A DNA stretch of 64,000 nt from Voacanga thouarsii (GCA_026120185.1 JANUWF010001942.1:3501001-3565000); one strand, 5' to 3'. Positions 9,837-22,610 are shown, counted from the stretch's first letter. Numbers and translations: made by a program. Notes: a model not told the origin generated them from the sequence alone.

Positions 9837-10537
9837 ATAAGGGTAGACTACTAAGACTAGTCTTTGAAGGGTTAGGGTAAGTCTCTCAGTAGGTGGCCAC
9901 CTTTGAGGGGTGAATCATTCCCGGATTGGATGCCAGTCCTATAGGTCATACCAGTTCGAGCTAGCAAGATCAGTCAAGTGGACTATGTATTCTCAAAATA
10001 GACAACTGGTATGTTTGGGTGTAGAGATGGAGGAGTATCTCATCCAATAGGCCATACACCTACCTTATGTTAGTATGCACAAAGTGTTGCATACTCACGT
10101 TATGTTGTCATGGTGCATAAAGTATGGTTGCATGGCTACTCTTTTGAGTGGTTGTATTTGTTGTATACATGTATGATTTGAAAGGAAAACACCACTTTTC
10201 ATTTGTGAAATTTATTTTAGACTTGCCAACACTTTCTTTTATGAAAATTTCTCAACTTACATACATGCACTATTTTACCAGAAACACTCAAAGTACACAT
10301 GGGCTTACTGAGATTTATGTCTCACCACCTTTTATACCTTGTTTTTAGGTCGGTCCTACTGTGAAGGGTATTGATTAGAGATTGCCTTTGTTTTGAAGAC
10401 TTATTTCTTTTCCTATGTATTTCATTTGAACGACTTTAGTCGTTGTTTATTTATTTTTGGAACTTGTTCATATATTGCTTGGGTTGTAATAAGTTTAAAT
10501 TTGAATTATTTCTTTCATTTATTTTTTGAGTCCTAGT

Positions 10538-10543
10538 TATAAA
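10538..10543 (+). promoter_or_regulatory. candidate TATA box in B 5' LTR
   Basis: TATAAAGACC, 73 bp before the LTR end, at the same distance as in A1. Confidence 0.35.
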
Positions 10544-10613
10544 GACCATTTGTCCTGTGGACGGGGCGATATTCCCAGCCCTAATAGGGGCATCAGTAGT
10601 GGGGTGTTACAAG

Positions 10614-10626
10614 TGATATTAGAGCC
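10614..10626 (+). other. B primer-binding site
   Basis: TGATATTAGAGCC, two bases after the LTR end. It differs from TGGTATCAGAGCC by one G-to-A and one C-to-T change, the two forms of cytosine deamination. It marks initiator-Met tRNA priming. Confidence 0.85.
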
Positions 10627-10712
10627 AGGTTTAGGTAATTATTAATAGAGTATTTGCTTTATTTCAGTAAGATTAAACTCTTTTGACTAATTTGGGTTGT
10701 TTATGCTGTAGG

Positions 10713-11179
10713 ATGGTTAGAATGATTAGAACCGCAAATAAGGGGTAGCAATGGCATCCACCAATCCCTATCCACTTGGAAGACTAACCAGTGCCACAAC
10801 CTGCTCCCCATCTGGTTATACTTTTGGAAGAGAGTAGTGATGATGAGGTTCAGATTATTGAGCCACCTCCTATACCTATAATAGACTTAGTTACTAATAG
10901 TGAGGATGGGGATATTAACATGGAGTATGTCCCAAACCCACCTAGCCCGTGATTAACTTGACTGCTGATAGTGATGATCTGGGAGAGATAGATTATGAAT
11001 CTCCACCTAGACCTTGTTTTGTACCCCTACTTAATCATGTTGAAATTGAGGAGAGATCTAGCAGACCTGGGAAGGAACCAATGGACTATGGGTTTGTGAA
11101 TGGTACAGGGATAGACTTTTCTAGGAATACTAGAGGATAGTTGTATGATACTGACACTGAGAATTCTAATGAGGATTAG
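10713..11179 (+). pseudogene. B acidic leader ORF, broken
   Basis: ATG 10713 follows a possible splice acceptor (pyrimidine-rich, ending TGTAG, one base upstream). Frame 3 is read with TAG and TAA stops near 10746 and 10779, then an acidic and proline-rich stretch (LLEESSDDEVQIIEPPPIP). Near 10950 the sense passes to frame 2 (SDDLGEIDYESPPRP), and it ends in DTDTENSNED before TAG 11177. No known domain. It occupies the same place as the acidic ORFs of A1, A2 and E, upstream of gag. Function unknown. Confidence 0.5.
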
Positions 11180-11440
11180 GGGCTAAGTTTGGCCATGCGT
11201 AGGAAGTTGTTATTTATTGCTTTCAATAAACTCCTATACTAGGGGTTCATTTATGTTTAATGTTTCCTTTCAAAATTTATGCAAGTAAGAATACATTGGT
11301 GTACACTAATCCTGAAAAAGTGCAATTCTTTATGCAAAGCTTGCATCTAATTTGCTTTTACTTGAGCCTGAATATGAATACATGCTTGATTTAAATATTT
11401 TAAACTTTGATGCATAAACTCATTATCTGGGGACATGGTT
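11180..11440 (+). other. non-coding spacer between leader ORF and gag (B)
   Basis: AT-rich sequence without a supportable ORF. The gag-like sense starts shortly after. Confidence 0.5.
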
Positions 11441-12500
11441 TAGAATGGCACCAAAGTGTGTGCAGTAGCATCTAGTAGAAGGGTTCTTGAGGCAGAACCT
11501 GTGACTCTGGAGTTTGATGCAACTTAACTATTATATCCAAATCAGGGGAATGAGTATGAACCAGAGCAGGAAGTGGGATCTGAAGAACCTGCCAGTGTGA
11601 CCATGGGGCAAGCATTCCACAACATGATGGAGAATTTGCAAACCTTATCTGAATGAAGGAACTCGAAGGGGGAAGATGAAGCGTTGGTAAGGTTTCTAAA
11701 GTTCCAACCTCCCACTTTCTTAGGAGAAGCCCAGCAAGACCAGAAGGCAAAGTAGTGGGTGGAGTAGATGGAGGACATCTTTGCCACACTCCAATACTCC
11801 GAGAAGCGAATGGTAAAATTTGCTACGTTCAGGCTGAGAAGCCCAGCTCGGGCATGGTGGTAGCGAGTTCAAGAAGACAGGGAAATAATCGATTGAGACT
11901 GGACATGGGCTAACTTTATGGAAGCATTCAGAGTAGAATATATTCTTCAGTCGGTAGTGGAAAAAAGGGAGGATGAGTTTGAAAATCTGAAGTAAGGGAG
12001 TATGACCGTGGCTCAGTATATTGCTCATTTTACCCAGTTGTCAAAGTGCTGCAAGAGGCTAGTAGACACCGAGCAAAACTGAACTAGGCAATTTGTTAAA
12101 GGATTAAGGCAGGATCTAAGAAGGGTTTTGGCACCTTCTCCACCAACGGCTTATTCGGGGGTAGTAGACGCAGTGACCTGGACTGAGAATGAGGATTGAA
12201 GCAGGATGGTACCAAAACCATTCTTGCCACCAAGGCAACCATTGAAACCAATAAGCAACTTGCCATCCAGCAATGGCAGAATCGAGGGAAGTAAGCGCGA
12301 ATGGCACCAGCTGGTCCTGCACAGAATCTCCCGTCGTGCTGACATTGTGAGAAGAAGGGTCATGTAGAAAAGAACTGTTGGTCTACGGGAGCTGAGCGGA
12401 AATTCTACAATTGTGGAGATCCAATGCATCTGCGAAATGCCTGCCCAAAACTTCTCCGAATCAGGTAAGGAAATCCGGCCCAGTCCGCGGGAACTAATCG
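11441..12500 (+). pseudogene. B gag, broken
   Basis: Frame 2 carries a Ty3 Gag capsid-like region: FLKFQPPTFLGEAQ, MEDIFATLQYSEKRMVKFA, RSPARAWW, MTVAQYIAHFTQLSK, QFVKGLRQDLRR. TAG/TGA stops fall at expected Gln, Trp and Arg positions. Between about 12180 and 12300 the sense moves to frame 1, where a zinc knuckle CxHCEKKGHVEKNC lies at about 12337..12380. A second, partly lost knuckle (YNCGDPMHLRNAC) follows. Gag would form the virus-like particle and bind RNA. This is the only Ty3 copy in the window that retains a gag core. Confidence 0.75.
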
Positions 12501-12546
12501 AGCAAATACTGTGGGAGCCTCCAGAAGTGGAACTTAGAAGCCACAA

Positions 12547-13180
12547 GTGAAAGCGAAGGTTTTCGCTCTTAACCGGGATAAAGTTGGAGCAGATGTAGCA
12601 GTGGTGGAAGGTACATTTACTATCCATGATCGTTCCGTTAATGCATTAATAGACCCTGGATCTATGCATTCCTATTTAAACAAGAATTGTGCATATCATT
12701 TGAGTTGGGATGGAGTAGAACTACCTTTTACCATGTTGGTGAGTAGGCACTTGGAAAAATTGGTGCAAGCAGATCAGTATGTGTAGAATTGTAAGATTGA
12801 AGTGGGAAAAGAAAGCTTGGATGTAGATTTGGTAGTCTTAGCTATTGACGACTACGACCTAATTTTAGGTATGGATTGGCTAGCTAAGCATGAAGCTAAA
12901 GTAGACTGTAAGAATAAGAATGTCCAGTTCATTAGATCAGGATGCGCTGTGCTGGAGTTCAATGGTAAGTGGGAAAAAGAGTTGAAGTTTTTGATAGTTG
13001 GAGTAAAAGCCCAGAAATGGTTGAAGCTAAGATGTTAAGGATATTTGGCTTACGTGATAAACAAGCTGAAGAATTAGTGCACCCTTATAGATATTGAGGT
13101 GGTGAAAGATTTTCCCAACATGTTTCCTATGGAACTCACTTCTCTTCCTCCCAATTGAGAAGTTGAGTTCACCATAGATC
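12547..13180 (+). pseudogene. B pol: aspartic protease
   Basis: Frame 1. Active-site segment ALIDPGSMHSYL, then DDYDLILGMDWLAKHEAKVDC. Stops at 12784 (TAG) and 13036 (TAA), with further stops before RT, but the frame never changes. It is homologous to A1 2514..3122 and adjoins gag as usual for Ty3 elements. Confidence 0.85.
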
Positions 13181-14030
13181 TAATTCTAGGAGCGGAACCT
13201 ATATCCCGTACCCCATATCGGATGGCACCAACAGAGTTGAAGAAGCTAAAGGAGCAGCTAGAGGAATTATTAAAGTAAGGTTATATAAGACCTAGCACGT
13301 CACCCTGGGGAGCTCCAGTGCTATTTGTGAATAAGAAGAACTGGACTTTAAGATTATATATCGACTATTGAGGGTTGAACAATCTGACCATCCAGAATAA
13401 ATATCCTCTACCATTAATTGATGAGCTGTTCGACTAGTTGCAGGGCTCCAGTTGTTATTCCAAACTTGATTTGCGGTAGGGATATTATCAAGTGCGGATA
13501 ACAGAGGAGGATATTTCCAAGATGGCCTTCAATACGAGATATAGTCACTACGAGTTTGTAGTGATACCTTTTGGAGTGACTAATGCTTTGGCGGTGTTTA
13601 TAGATTTGATGTATCGAGTTTTCCAACCCTACCTGGGTAAGTTCGTGGTAGTATTCATCGACGATATACTAATATACTCCAAGAGTCTAGAGAATCATGC
13701 AGAGCATCTAAGGTTAGTATTGGAAAAGCTAAGAGAGCATGAGCTTTATACCAAATTTAGCAAGTGCGAATTTTAGCTGGATAATGTGTCGTTCCTTAGC
13801 CATATGGTGACAAAGGATGGAATCAAGGCGGACCCAGCAAAAGTTGAAGCAGTTTTAGACTAGAAGCAACCAGAGAACATCATTGAGATTAGAAGCTTCT
13901 TGGGATTGGCGAGCTATTATAGGTGGTTTATTAAAAGGTTCTCAATGCTAGCATCACCTATGACCTGATTATTGAGAAAGGATGTACCCTTTGTCTAGAG
14001 TGAGAAACGCGAGAAACGCGAGAAAAGTTT
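13181..14030 (+). pseudogene. B pol: reverse transcriptase with intact FIDD
   Basis: Frame 1 throughout. Motifs: [55 protein letters not shown], and the catalytic box FIDDILIYS with both Asp codons kept (13660..13665). Stops occur at former Gln, Arg and Trp positions. A 9-bp in-frame duplication at about 14005..14025 gives a REK repeat in the connection to RNase H. Confidence 0.88.
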
Positions 14031-14460
14031 CCAAGAGTTGAAGCGGAGGTTAATGACAGCCTCAGTGCTGAGTTTGCCAGAAGGAGATAAACCCTACGCT
14101 TTGTATATTGATACTTCAAAGGAAGGTTTGGGAGCGGTATTAATGCAGGATAGGAAGGTAATAGCCTATGCCTCTCGGAATTTGAAGCCTCACGAAGTCA
14201 ATTATCCGGCGCATGATTTGGAGGTGGCTGCTATTGTATTTGCTTTAAAGAAATGGCGACATTACTTGTATAGAGTCGAGTATGAAGTGTTCACCCACCA
14301 GAAGAGCTTGAAATATATTTTTACCTAGAAGGACTTGAATTTGAGGCAACAAAGATGGATAGAATTTTTAGAGGAATATCATTATCCTATCAACTACCAC
14401 CTTGGAAAGGCCAACGTTATTACTGATGCCCTGAGTTGTAAAGTCAAAATGGCCAAGCTG
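14031..14460 (+). pseudogene. B pol: RNase H
   Basis: Frame 1. [18 protein letters not shown] (with the first catalytic-type Asp), [40 protein letters not shown], then TAG at 14326 and LRQQRWIEFLEEYHYPINYH, and ITDALS at the end. It is one of the best-preserved RNase H domains in the window. Confidence 0.85.
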
Positions 14461-15985
14461 AGAATGCAAAAGATTCAAGTAGTCCAAGAGGTGTTGGATA
14501 AAAAGATGGAAGTGCAGGAAGAGAGGATTATTGTCAGTAATTTGAGATTGACAACGGATCTAAGGCAGGAAATCATCAAAGCTCAGCAAAATAATGCGGA
14601 GTTTCAACTTTTCAAGGATAAAGAACTTAATCGGCAAGGCAGTGATTTTTGGCAGGACGAGATGGGAGTGATGTTTTTCCAAGATCGTTTGTGTGTACTT
14701 GATGAGCAACAACTAAAGGATAAGATTTTGGAAGAGGCTCATAAAAGCAAGTACATTATCCATCCGGGAGAGGTAAAAATGTATCAAGATCTGAAGAAAG
14801 CTTATTGGTGGCCCAGAATGAAGAAAAACGTGGTGAAGTATGTCTCCATGTGTCTGACCTGTCAGAAAGTTAAAGCGAAGTACAAAAAGTCGGCAGGATA
14901 GTTGCAACCATTATCGATACCGGAGTGGAAATGGGAAGAGGTGACAATGGACTTCGTTACCGGACTCCCTATGGCAAGGACCTAAAAGGACGCTATATGG
15001 GTAGTGGTAGACAAATTGACCAAGTTAGCGCCTTTTATACCAATGAATGCAAGGGATTTAATAGAGAAGCCATATGTGCGGGAGATAGTCAGATTGCATG
15101 GAGTATCTTCAAGTATCGTGTCTGATCGAGACCTGAGGTTTACATCTCGATTTTGGGACAAATTTCAAGAATCGATAGGTTCTAATCCGAAGTTCAGTAC
15201 AATGGCACACCTGCAAACTGATGGTCAGTCAGAAAGGGTTATTCAGATATTGAAAAATATATTAAGGGCTTATGTATTGGATTTCGGAGATAAGTGGATT
15301 AAATGTATACCATATGCAGAATTGGCTTCCAACAATAGCTACCAATCTTTGATTGGAATGGCCCCATATAAAGCATTGTATGAACGTATGTATCAAGTAC
15401 CTCTATACTGGAGTTGGTCAGAAGACAACCACATAAGCAAGTCTGGGAAGTCTGCGTTCAAGAAATGGCAAATAAGGTGAAGCTGATCAGAGAAAGGTTG
15501 AAAGTGGCTCAAAGCTAATAGAAAAGTTATGCGGATAATAGGCGAAGGGAGTTGGAATTTCAAGTAGGAGACAGTGTGTTCTTAATATTGACTCCAAGTA
15601 GAGGCATTTTGAAGCATCCGAAAGGGGAAAGCTAAATCTGAGATATTTGGGACCGTTTTCGATAACGGAAAGGATTGGACCGGTGGTGTATCCACTGGAT
15701 TTACCGGATGGGTAGACAAGAATACACAATGTATTTCATGTGTCTCAATTGAAGAAGTACAATGCCGACCCTGGGCATGTCTTGAATGATGAGTCGTTAG
15801 TTTTGCAACCCAACTTGAGCTATGTGGAGAAACCCGTGAAAATTTTAGACCGAAGTATCAAGACTCTCCGGAATAAGCAGATTCCTATGGTGAAGGTACA
15901 ATAGGAGCATCATGGCACCCAAGATGCCATGTGGGAAACGGAAGAATGGGTGAAATAGAAATATCCCGACTTGAGATAAAGGTAC
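14461..15985 (+). pseudogene. B pol: integrase and chromodomain
   Basis: The H2C2 zinc region [18 protein letters not shown] ... CLTCQKVKAKYKKSAG is followed by TAG 14899. The core has VTMDFVTGLP, then SSIVSDRDLRFTSRFW, then HLQTDGQSERVIQ with the catalytic Glu region. Frame 1 holds to about 15440, where the first frameshift occurs; another lies near 15635. The C-terminal module ([33 protein letters not shown]) and a chromodomain (LSYVEKPVKILDR, LRNKQIPMVKV, MWETEEWV) follow with stops. Several of these stops replace Trp or Gln. Confidence 0.87.
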
Positions 15986-16010
15986 ACCTGATTTTCAAGA
16001 CGAAATTCTT

Positions 16011-16025
16011 CTAAGGAGGGGAGGA
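16011..16025 (+). other. B polypurine tract
   Basis: CTAAGGAGGGGAGGA lies directly before the 3' LTR, after GACGAAATTCTT. Confidence 0.8.
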
Positions 16026-16269
16026 TATAAAACTCCACCTAAACCAACCCTAGAGTAAGGGGGATGGGATGCATATCATGTCATTATGCATAAAATATAT
16101 CTCTTGAATGATTTTGTGTGCTTTAAAATTGTAGGTTATAGGTTATATGATTTATTTGTGCTTGTTGAGTAGAAAGGGTAAAAAGGTAATTTTGCTTGAG
16201 GTCGAAATAGGAAAATGGCTTAAGGCTTAGATAAGAAGAATATTTAGCTGAGAAAATAAGAATAATAGT

Positions 16270-16335
16270 AGTTGTGGTTAAGTGGTTAGCGCTTTGTGAT
16301 TAATCTCTAAGGTCTTGAGTTCAAATCCCATCACT
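16270..16335 (+). other. tRNA-like module in B 3' LTR
   Basis: A-box-like TGGTTAAGTGG at 16275..16285 and B-box-like GAGTTCAAATCC at 16317..16328, with the same 42-base spacing as the 5' copy. Confidence 0.55.
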
Positions 16336-18519
16336 TAAATTTATTTATATTTATCTTAACCCATGTTTAAATTTTCTTCTTTCTTACATTCCTTAAAGTT
16401 AGAAATGTTGTCTTAAGAAAGACACAATGGTAATGTCTTATTCATGTGGTCTTGTACTAAAAACAATTCTAGAAGAATTCTTGTCTCCATTATTTTTGCA
16501 AGTCTTATCCAAACTTCTTTAAAATTAAACTATTCCTAAATCTTTAATTCATTTTTTATATCCATAGAATTCTTGGATAATTCCTTGCTAGGAATTTCGA
16601 AAATCCCAACTCTTGTGCGATGGGGGTTGGCCAAAAATGAGGAGGAAGAATAGGTAGAGGTTTCAATTAAAATACCATAGCTATTTCTTCAAGAACATCA
16701 TCTTCTTTGTGTTCTTGTTATGGTTAAAAATTTGGAAATTTTTCCAGATTTCCTTCAAAGTAGTTTTCGAAAAATTGTAGCAAGCTTCCCTACCTAATTC
16801 TTGTAGGGAACCAACCATCTTGTGTGGCGATGAAGGCTGAAATTCCTTGAATTTTTGCAGCTTCACAAACAATGCCAAACAATTTTTTTTTTTCCAGCAA
16901 ACTAGCAAGCAACCTTGAACATGATCTTGAAGCCATCTGTTAGAGCACATGAACAGCTGGAACTTTCTTCTTTCTTCTTCAAGATGATGGCTAGAAAACC
17001 ACAATTAATGGACCTTCTAACACCCTTAAATTCCAGCTGCAAAATCATTCCAAAGTGGACCAAAAATTCTGTAGCAAAACCATTTCAATTCTAAGTCTTC
17101 TTGAGCTTCAAAACCATATTTTTTTTTTCCAGCTTTACCTCTTCATGCTAAGGCCTTATTTCTTCAGTAAACTTCACCAAATTTTGGCCCTCTAACAGCC
17201 ATGGAAAGAACTTCTTGGATTCTCCACCTATCTTGAACAATAGGAATCCATTAACATACATCAAAACACTCCTATCTTCACTCTATCTAAACTTATTCAA
17301 ATTTCGAATTAAAATTCCAGATTTTGTTTCATTAAAACACTCATGTAGCTAGTTGATAAAATCAGAAAATTCTCTACTATTCCATAGCCAATTTTGGCCA
17401 GCCTAAGCCTAAAACAACTCTCCATTCCTTGGTTAAAACATAGCCAGTTCAGCCATACACCATTGAAGGACAAGAGACCTTCTAAGAGCAAACACCATTA
17501 TCTAATCTTATACGTCAAACAACTCCACTTTTCTCTCAATTTGAATTTTGAAAAAGCTAAAAATCTCTCTCTCATTCTTTGATAACCGAAAGCTCCCCCT
17601 AGGCTAAGCCATTTGGCCATCACTCACACAGCACACACGAAATTCCTTCTCCTCTCAAACTCTCTCAAAAATACCAAGAACACCAAGAACACACACTACA
17701 CATCTTCAAGCCTAAACCACTTCTAAACTTCTCCAATCACTCCCAAACTCTCTAAACCATTAGTATTCAACCTATATTCTACATTGCTGCACTTTATAAC
17801 ATCAAAACACATAAATTTGAATCTTCAATCGGATCAAACCACCCTTTTTTTTTGTTGAAGACTCGAGGAACACTAAAAAGGTACAATAAGAACAATCTTC
17901 TTGTTCTTCTTTTTTTATTCAACTTCTATATATTCTTCTATTCTTACTCTCATTCATTCTTCTCTCACTCTCTCCCTCTCTCTTGGCCGAAATGTTGATA
18001 AACAACCATGGACAATCTTCAGATCATTTAGGCTATCAACCACTCAAGTAAGGACCTCCACTAAGCAATGCAAAACCTTCACCAAACTTTCATCAAATCA
18101 AATATTTCTTTCTTGATCTCCTCTTTAAAATTATAAAATCAAGACTCTTAGATGATGATATATTGATTGAATAAGTAGGGGTTGAAGATATGTATGTAGG
18201 TAAAGGGAGTGGATTTAAGACATGAAAATTTGAATGAATGTTGTGACTTATGGATTATGCTTTAGAATCACTATATGTTCATTATGATTAGGAGCTTTAT
18301 GGATGTCTTTATGCATGTTAGACATTATGCCACCGTTGTTGATTAGGCCTTCATGATATTATTTTTCAATAAAACCATAGATAATATTATGCCTAGTAGA
18401 TTATCATCCTTGTTGTAGTATATGTTGATTCAAGTCTATGTTCTTAGATAGATCAACATGTTATTTTTTGAATCCTTGGGTGTATGATTATGTACATGGA
18501 TTTTCTCTAACAATTAAAA

Positions 18520-19090
18520 ATTATTGTAAGAACTACTTTTATTATTTTTAGAATTATTCTTACTATCATTATTATTATTATAATAATTAATATTGTTATT
18601 TTATTTAATTTACAAAATTTGAAAAACATTAAGTAGGTTCGAAATAGAAGATTATTTAAAATAGTATTATTTTATTAGTTAAATAAATAAAATATTTTTA
18701 TTAAATATAAATAATAAAATAATAAAATAAAATAATATCGAATGACTTTTAAAATCAAAATATTATTAGATAGACTTACTAAAACTTTTATCTACACTCA
18801 TAAATATTATTTATATTATAATAATTTATTTATTATTAATTTTATTTTATATTTATTAATTAAAATTAAGTATAATTTATTATTATTTATAATAATACTA
18901 TTCAAATATTATTTATTACCAATATTATTTAGGATTTATTATTATTACCAATTACTTATTACTTATTATATTTATTATCAATATTACTCACTAGTTATTA
19001 TTTGGTAATAAATAGTTAAAATTATAATTTACAATTTATTTATTTTTTATAACACCTATTTATTTTAATTTATCAAACTAATTTTATAAA
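18520..19090. repeat. AT-rich low-complexity block in B 3' LTR
   Basis: Counterpart of 8790..9350. The open frame at 18742..19008 (Tyr, Leu, Ile, Asn only) is a product of composition. Confidence 0.8.
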
Positions 19091-19562
19091 ATATCTTATC
19101 AACTTGTATTAAAGCTTAAGGCATTGTTGTCATGGTTAGATATTAATTGTGGCTAGTTGAACTAAGAGTTTTTTATTTAAGGCAAGTATTGTCTGGATGT
19201 TGTCTTATACCTTGTATTTACCCCAGGCGGGGTTAGGTTGACTTGAATTAGCTTGGAAGACTTTTGTACCCAAGAAGAGCAAAAGATCAAGTAAGTTCCT
19301 ACATAAAGTTGTTTGAAGACCAAAGTTACCTTGGCAAGTGAAACTCAATGTATACGAGTATTTGTACTGTAAATGCAATTATGTTCAATTTTCTTTTTAT
19401 TTTCAGTCAAGCAAACCATTTAAAATTATACAAGCAATTTTATACAAAAAGGCTAAACTTTTCCTAAAACCCAACTTTGACAAGAATTTTGGAACTCATA
19501 ATTGCTATTTCAAAGGGAATCAATGTATGATCTTTCTTTTCCCAAGGGGACGAACTCAACGG

Positions 19563-19572
19563 TGAGTACTCA
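19563..19572. promoter_or_regulatory. LTR palindrome TGAGTACTCA (B 3' LTR)
   Basis: The decamer is unchanged in both B LTRs although nearby bases differ. Confidence 0.5.
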
Positions 19573-20410
19573 ATAAGGGTAAACTACTAGGACTAGTCTT
19601 TGAAGGGTTAGGGTAAGTCTCTCAGTTGGTGGCTACCTCTAAGGGGTGAGTCGTTCCCGGATAAAATGCCAGTCTTGTAGGTCGTATCGGTCCGAGCTAG
19701 CAAGATTAGTCAAGTGGACTGCGTATTTTCAGAATGGACAACCAGTAAGTTTTGGTCTAGAGATGGAAGAGTATTTCACCCGTTAGGCCGTACACCTATC
19801 TTGTGTCAGTATGCATAAAGTGTGGCATACTGAACATTTTTTTGTCATGGTACACAAAGTGTGGTGCCATGGCTACCTCTTTTGATAGCTATATTTGCTG
19901 TATACATGTATGATTTGAAAGGAAAACACCACTCTTCATTTGTAAAATTTATTTGAGGCTTGCCAGCACTTTCTTTTATGAAAATTTCTTAACTTGCATA
20001 CATGAACTATTTTACTTGAAACACTCAAAGCACATATGGGCTTACTGATATTTATGTCTCATCAACTTTTATACCATGCTTTCTGGTCGGTCCTACTGTG
20101 AAGGGTACTGATTAGAGATTGCCTATGTTTTGAAGACTTATTTCTTTTCCTATGTATTTCATTTGAGTGACTTTAGCAGTTGTTTATTTATTTTTGGAAC
20201 TTGTTCATGTATTGCTTGGGTTGTAATAAGTTTAATTTTGAGTTATTTTTTTCATTTATTTTGTGAGTCTTAGTTATAAAGACCTCTTGTCCTGTAGTCG
20301 GTGTGACATCCCCAGCCCTAATAGGGTGGGTGGTTACAATTTATTAGAAGGAAAATGATGTAAGTGAGTGGAAGTTAAGGAAATTTATTGGAGGAATATT
20401 TAAATAAGAG

Positions 20411-20478
20411 TGGTTGTAGTCTAATGGATAAGGCTTGGTATTTAGTTCTTGGTGGACTTGAGTTCAAATCCCAGCTCT
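20411..20478 (+). other. tRNA-like module in A1 3' LTR
   Basis: TAGTCTAATGG at 20417..20427 with GATAAGG after it (like a tRNA D arm), and GAGTTCAAATCC at 20460..20471. Spacing is 43 bases. The B box is identical to that in family B. Confidence 0.55.
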
Positions 20479-22610
20479 TGCAAATCCTTTTCTTTTTTAT
20501 CCTTAATTTATTTTCTTTTCCTTAATTTCCCTATGCTTTGGCCAAAATTCTCCTTGGAGTAGCCACCATCTTGGAGTCCAACTACTAAAATCTAGGAGTG
20601 TGAATTATCTTGGGTTTATTTGAAAAAAGAATTGAAAAAATTAAAATCTTATCCTTAATATCTTATCCTAATCTTTAAGAGAATTTTAAATATTATAAAT
20701 CTGGATTTTTAAAAGCCATTATCTAGGTAACTTATTAGGAAATAAAATACATAAATATATATCTTGTTTTTAATATGGTGGCTGCCACTTTTAAAGGAGA
20801 TAAGTCTCCATATTTTAATTTTCTTTAAAGAGTTTTAAAAGGATAAATGTTGGTTTTAAAATTAATCCTTTATCTCTTGGATTTATGGGTTTTCAAAATT
20901 AAGGGGAGGGATAAAGGGAATTTCAGCTTTATCTTCAAGAAACCATATTTTTATCTTGCAAAAATAATTATCTTTTAGTTATTTAAATTTATTCAAAATA
21001 ATTTAGGGAGTTAGTTAAATTATTTCTTGATCAAATAACTTATTTTCTTCAGTTGATTTTTCTGGAAAATTCTTCAGCTTGGCCACCCACCTTAAGAGTT
21101 AATTAAGCTCAACTCAAACTCTTCAAAACCTAAGTTAAGTTATCCAAAATAACCTTAACTAATTAGAACTTTTGTTTGGCCAAAAATACTAGAATTTTTC
21201 CCTTCCTATCCTCCAGATTTTTTGCCACAATACACTCACTCATGCATGAAATTTCCAGCTTCAATTCACTCTCAAACTCTCTCTAGTTGTTGAGCAAAAA
21301 CGCAATGTGCACAAAACTCTCTTTTCTTCTCTCAATCTCGCCACAACAAGGACTAAAACCAGCCTCTATTCTTCTCTCTTTTCTCTCTGATTTTTGGCCA
21401 CTCTAACACCAAAAGAGAGCCATCAACATCTCCAAAACATTGGCTAATTTCGGCTAATAAGAAAAGACCTAAAGCTGCCCAACCTTATTCTTGTGTTCCG
21501 GAGTCCATAGCAAAGTAGAACTCCTTTAAACAACCAAACACCTAAACCCAAGCTTTTCTTTTCATCAAACTAGCACAAACTTCACTCTTTAAACCTCTCA
21601 AACTCATGAAAATAAGCAGCCTTCTACTCATTCAAAGTTTCGGCCAGCACCCTCCAAGATCAAACTAAAACCGAAATTAACATTCAAGAGGATCTAAGTG
21701 AACCAACTACTCCTCCTTCTCAATTAAACTCAAGCTGATCACCAAAGGGTTGACTTGCTTCTCGAGTCTATTTCGCTAAGAGGTATTTAAGACTCTTTCT
21801 TTTTTGGTTTAAATAGATTTGATCCTTACGGTATTCATATAAGAATACTGAATAGAGTCTAGCATGAATGGATTAGATTGTTAAATATGATGGTGCGGGA
21901 ATTAGCCAAAGCATGTGTGATAGGACATTATTATATCTTGTCATGATGAATCTGGATCTATGCTATGTTGACTAAGATGGGGCTTTTTGCTTTCAATTGG
22001 GCTTATTATGATAGTTTAGCGATGGTTAAATATAGGAGTTGTCATGTTATCCTTTGATTTGGATGAATGCATGTTTATGATCAATAATAGCATGACAAGG
22101 GAAAATTATGAATGTAATATGATGAGTTAATTAGTTTAGATGCCATGAAATGATAGTGGCTAGGTAATGTGTAGTTTGGTTTCTAATTGTTGAATCGTTG
22201 ATTCTAGATAAGGAAGGAGTCAAAGTGAGGGCAATCAGTTGATTTTTGGTTTAGCTATTTGAATTATCCAAGTAAGTCCCTGCATAACTATTTTGATAAA
22301 TGTTACATATTTGCAAGCATTTTGTACAATGATATTTGAATTGACGTCAATATGATGATTGACAAGATGACTGAATCATTGGTTGAATATGATGAGTTGT
22401 ATTGTGATGTGTTGATGCTTAGTTTGAGAACGTGGATATTTTACTTTCTAAATGAGTTTGTCAAATCTCAACTCTTTAAATTGAAAACGGCTTTTTTCTT
22501 TATCACTAAACGTTTGGAAACCTTATTGTGAAAAGTCACGTTTTGCAAAGACAAGTTAATCAGTGAATTTAAAATAAGAGAAAATGATTGTGCCCCTAAA
22601 TGGGGAGAGT

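Larger units (their letters stand above)
6339..10611 (+). repeat. B 5' LTR
   Basis: Starts TGTAAAACCCC and ends GTGTTACA. It contains a tRNA-like module (6564..6633), a pyrimidine-rich stretch (about 7900..8280), an extremely AT-rich block (about 8790..9350), the palindrome at 9827 and TATAAA at 10538. Small open frames inside (for example 7208..7543 and 8064..8451) have no recognisable product and are broken in the other LTR copy. Confidence 0.9.
6339..20338 (+). mobile_element. Element B: complete but decayed Ty3 chromovirus (Tekay/Del-like)
   Basis: About 14.0 kb. Two LTRs (6339..10611 and 16026..20338), PBS, acidic leader ORF, gag, protease, RT, RNase H, integrase, chromodomain and polypurine tract all lie in canonical order on the plus strand. 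It is flanked by a perfect 5-bp duplication and sits inside the A1 3' LTR. LTRs above 4 kb plus the chromodomain fit the Tekay/Del lineage. The coding region has many stops but is remarkably free of frameshifts in protease through integrase. By eye the LTRs differ by several percent, more than those of C. Confidence 0.9.
16026..20338 (+). repeat. B 3' LTR
   Basis: Starts TATAAAACTCC (TG decayed to TA by one G-to-A change) and ends GGTTACA before the target duplication. It aligns along its length with 6339..10611. It carries the same internal landmarks: tRNA-like module (16270..16335), AT-rich block (about 18520..19090), palindrome (19563) and TATAAAGACC (near 20275). Confidence 0.9.

Noticed and set aside
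11472..12627. Several minus-strand ORFs of 68-158 codons
   Set aside because: They overlap the B gag, whose plus-strand sense matches Ty3 Gag and zinc knuckles; they are antisense shadows.
18742..19008. 88-codon ORF in B 3' LTR
   Set aside because: Low-complexity AT-rich DNA, not open in the B 5' LTR.
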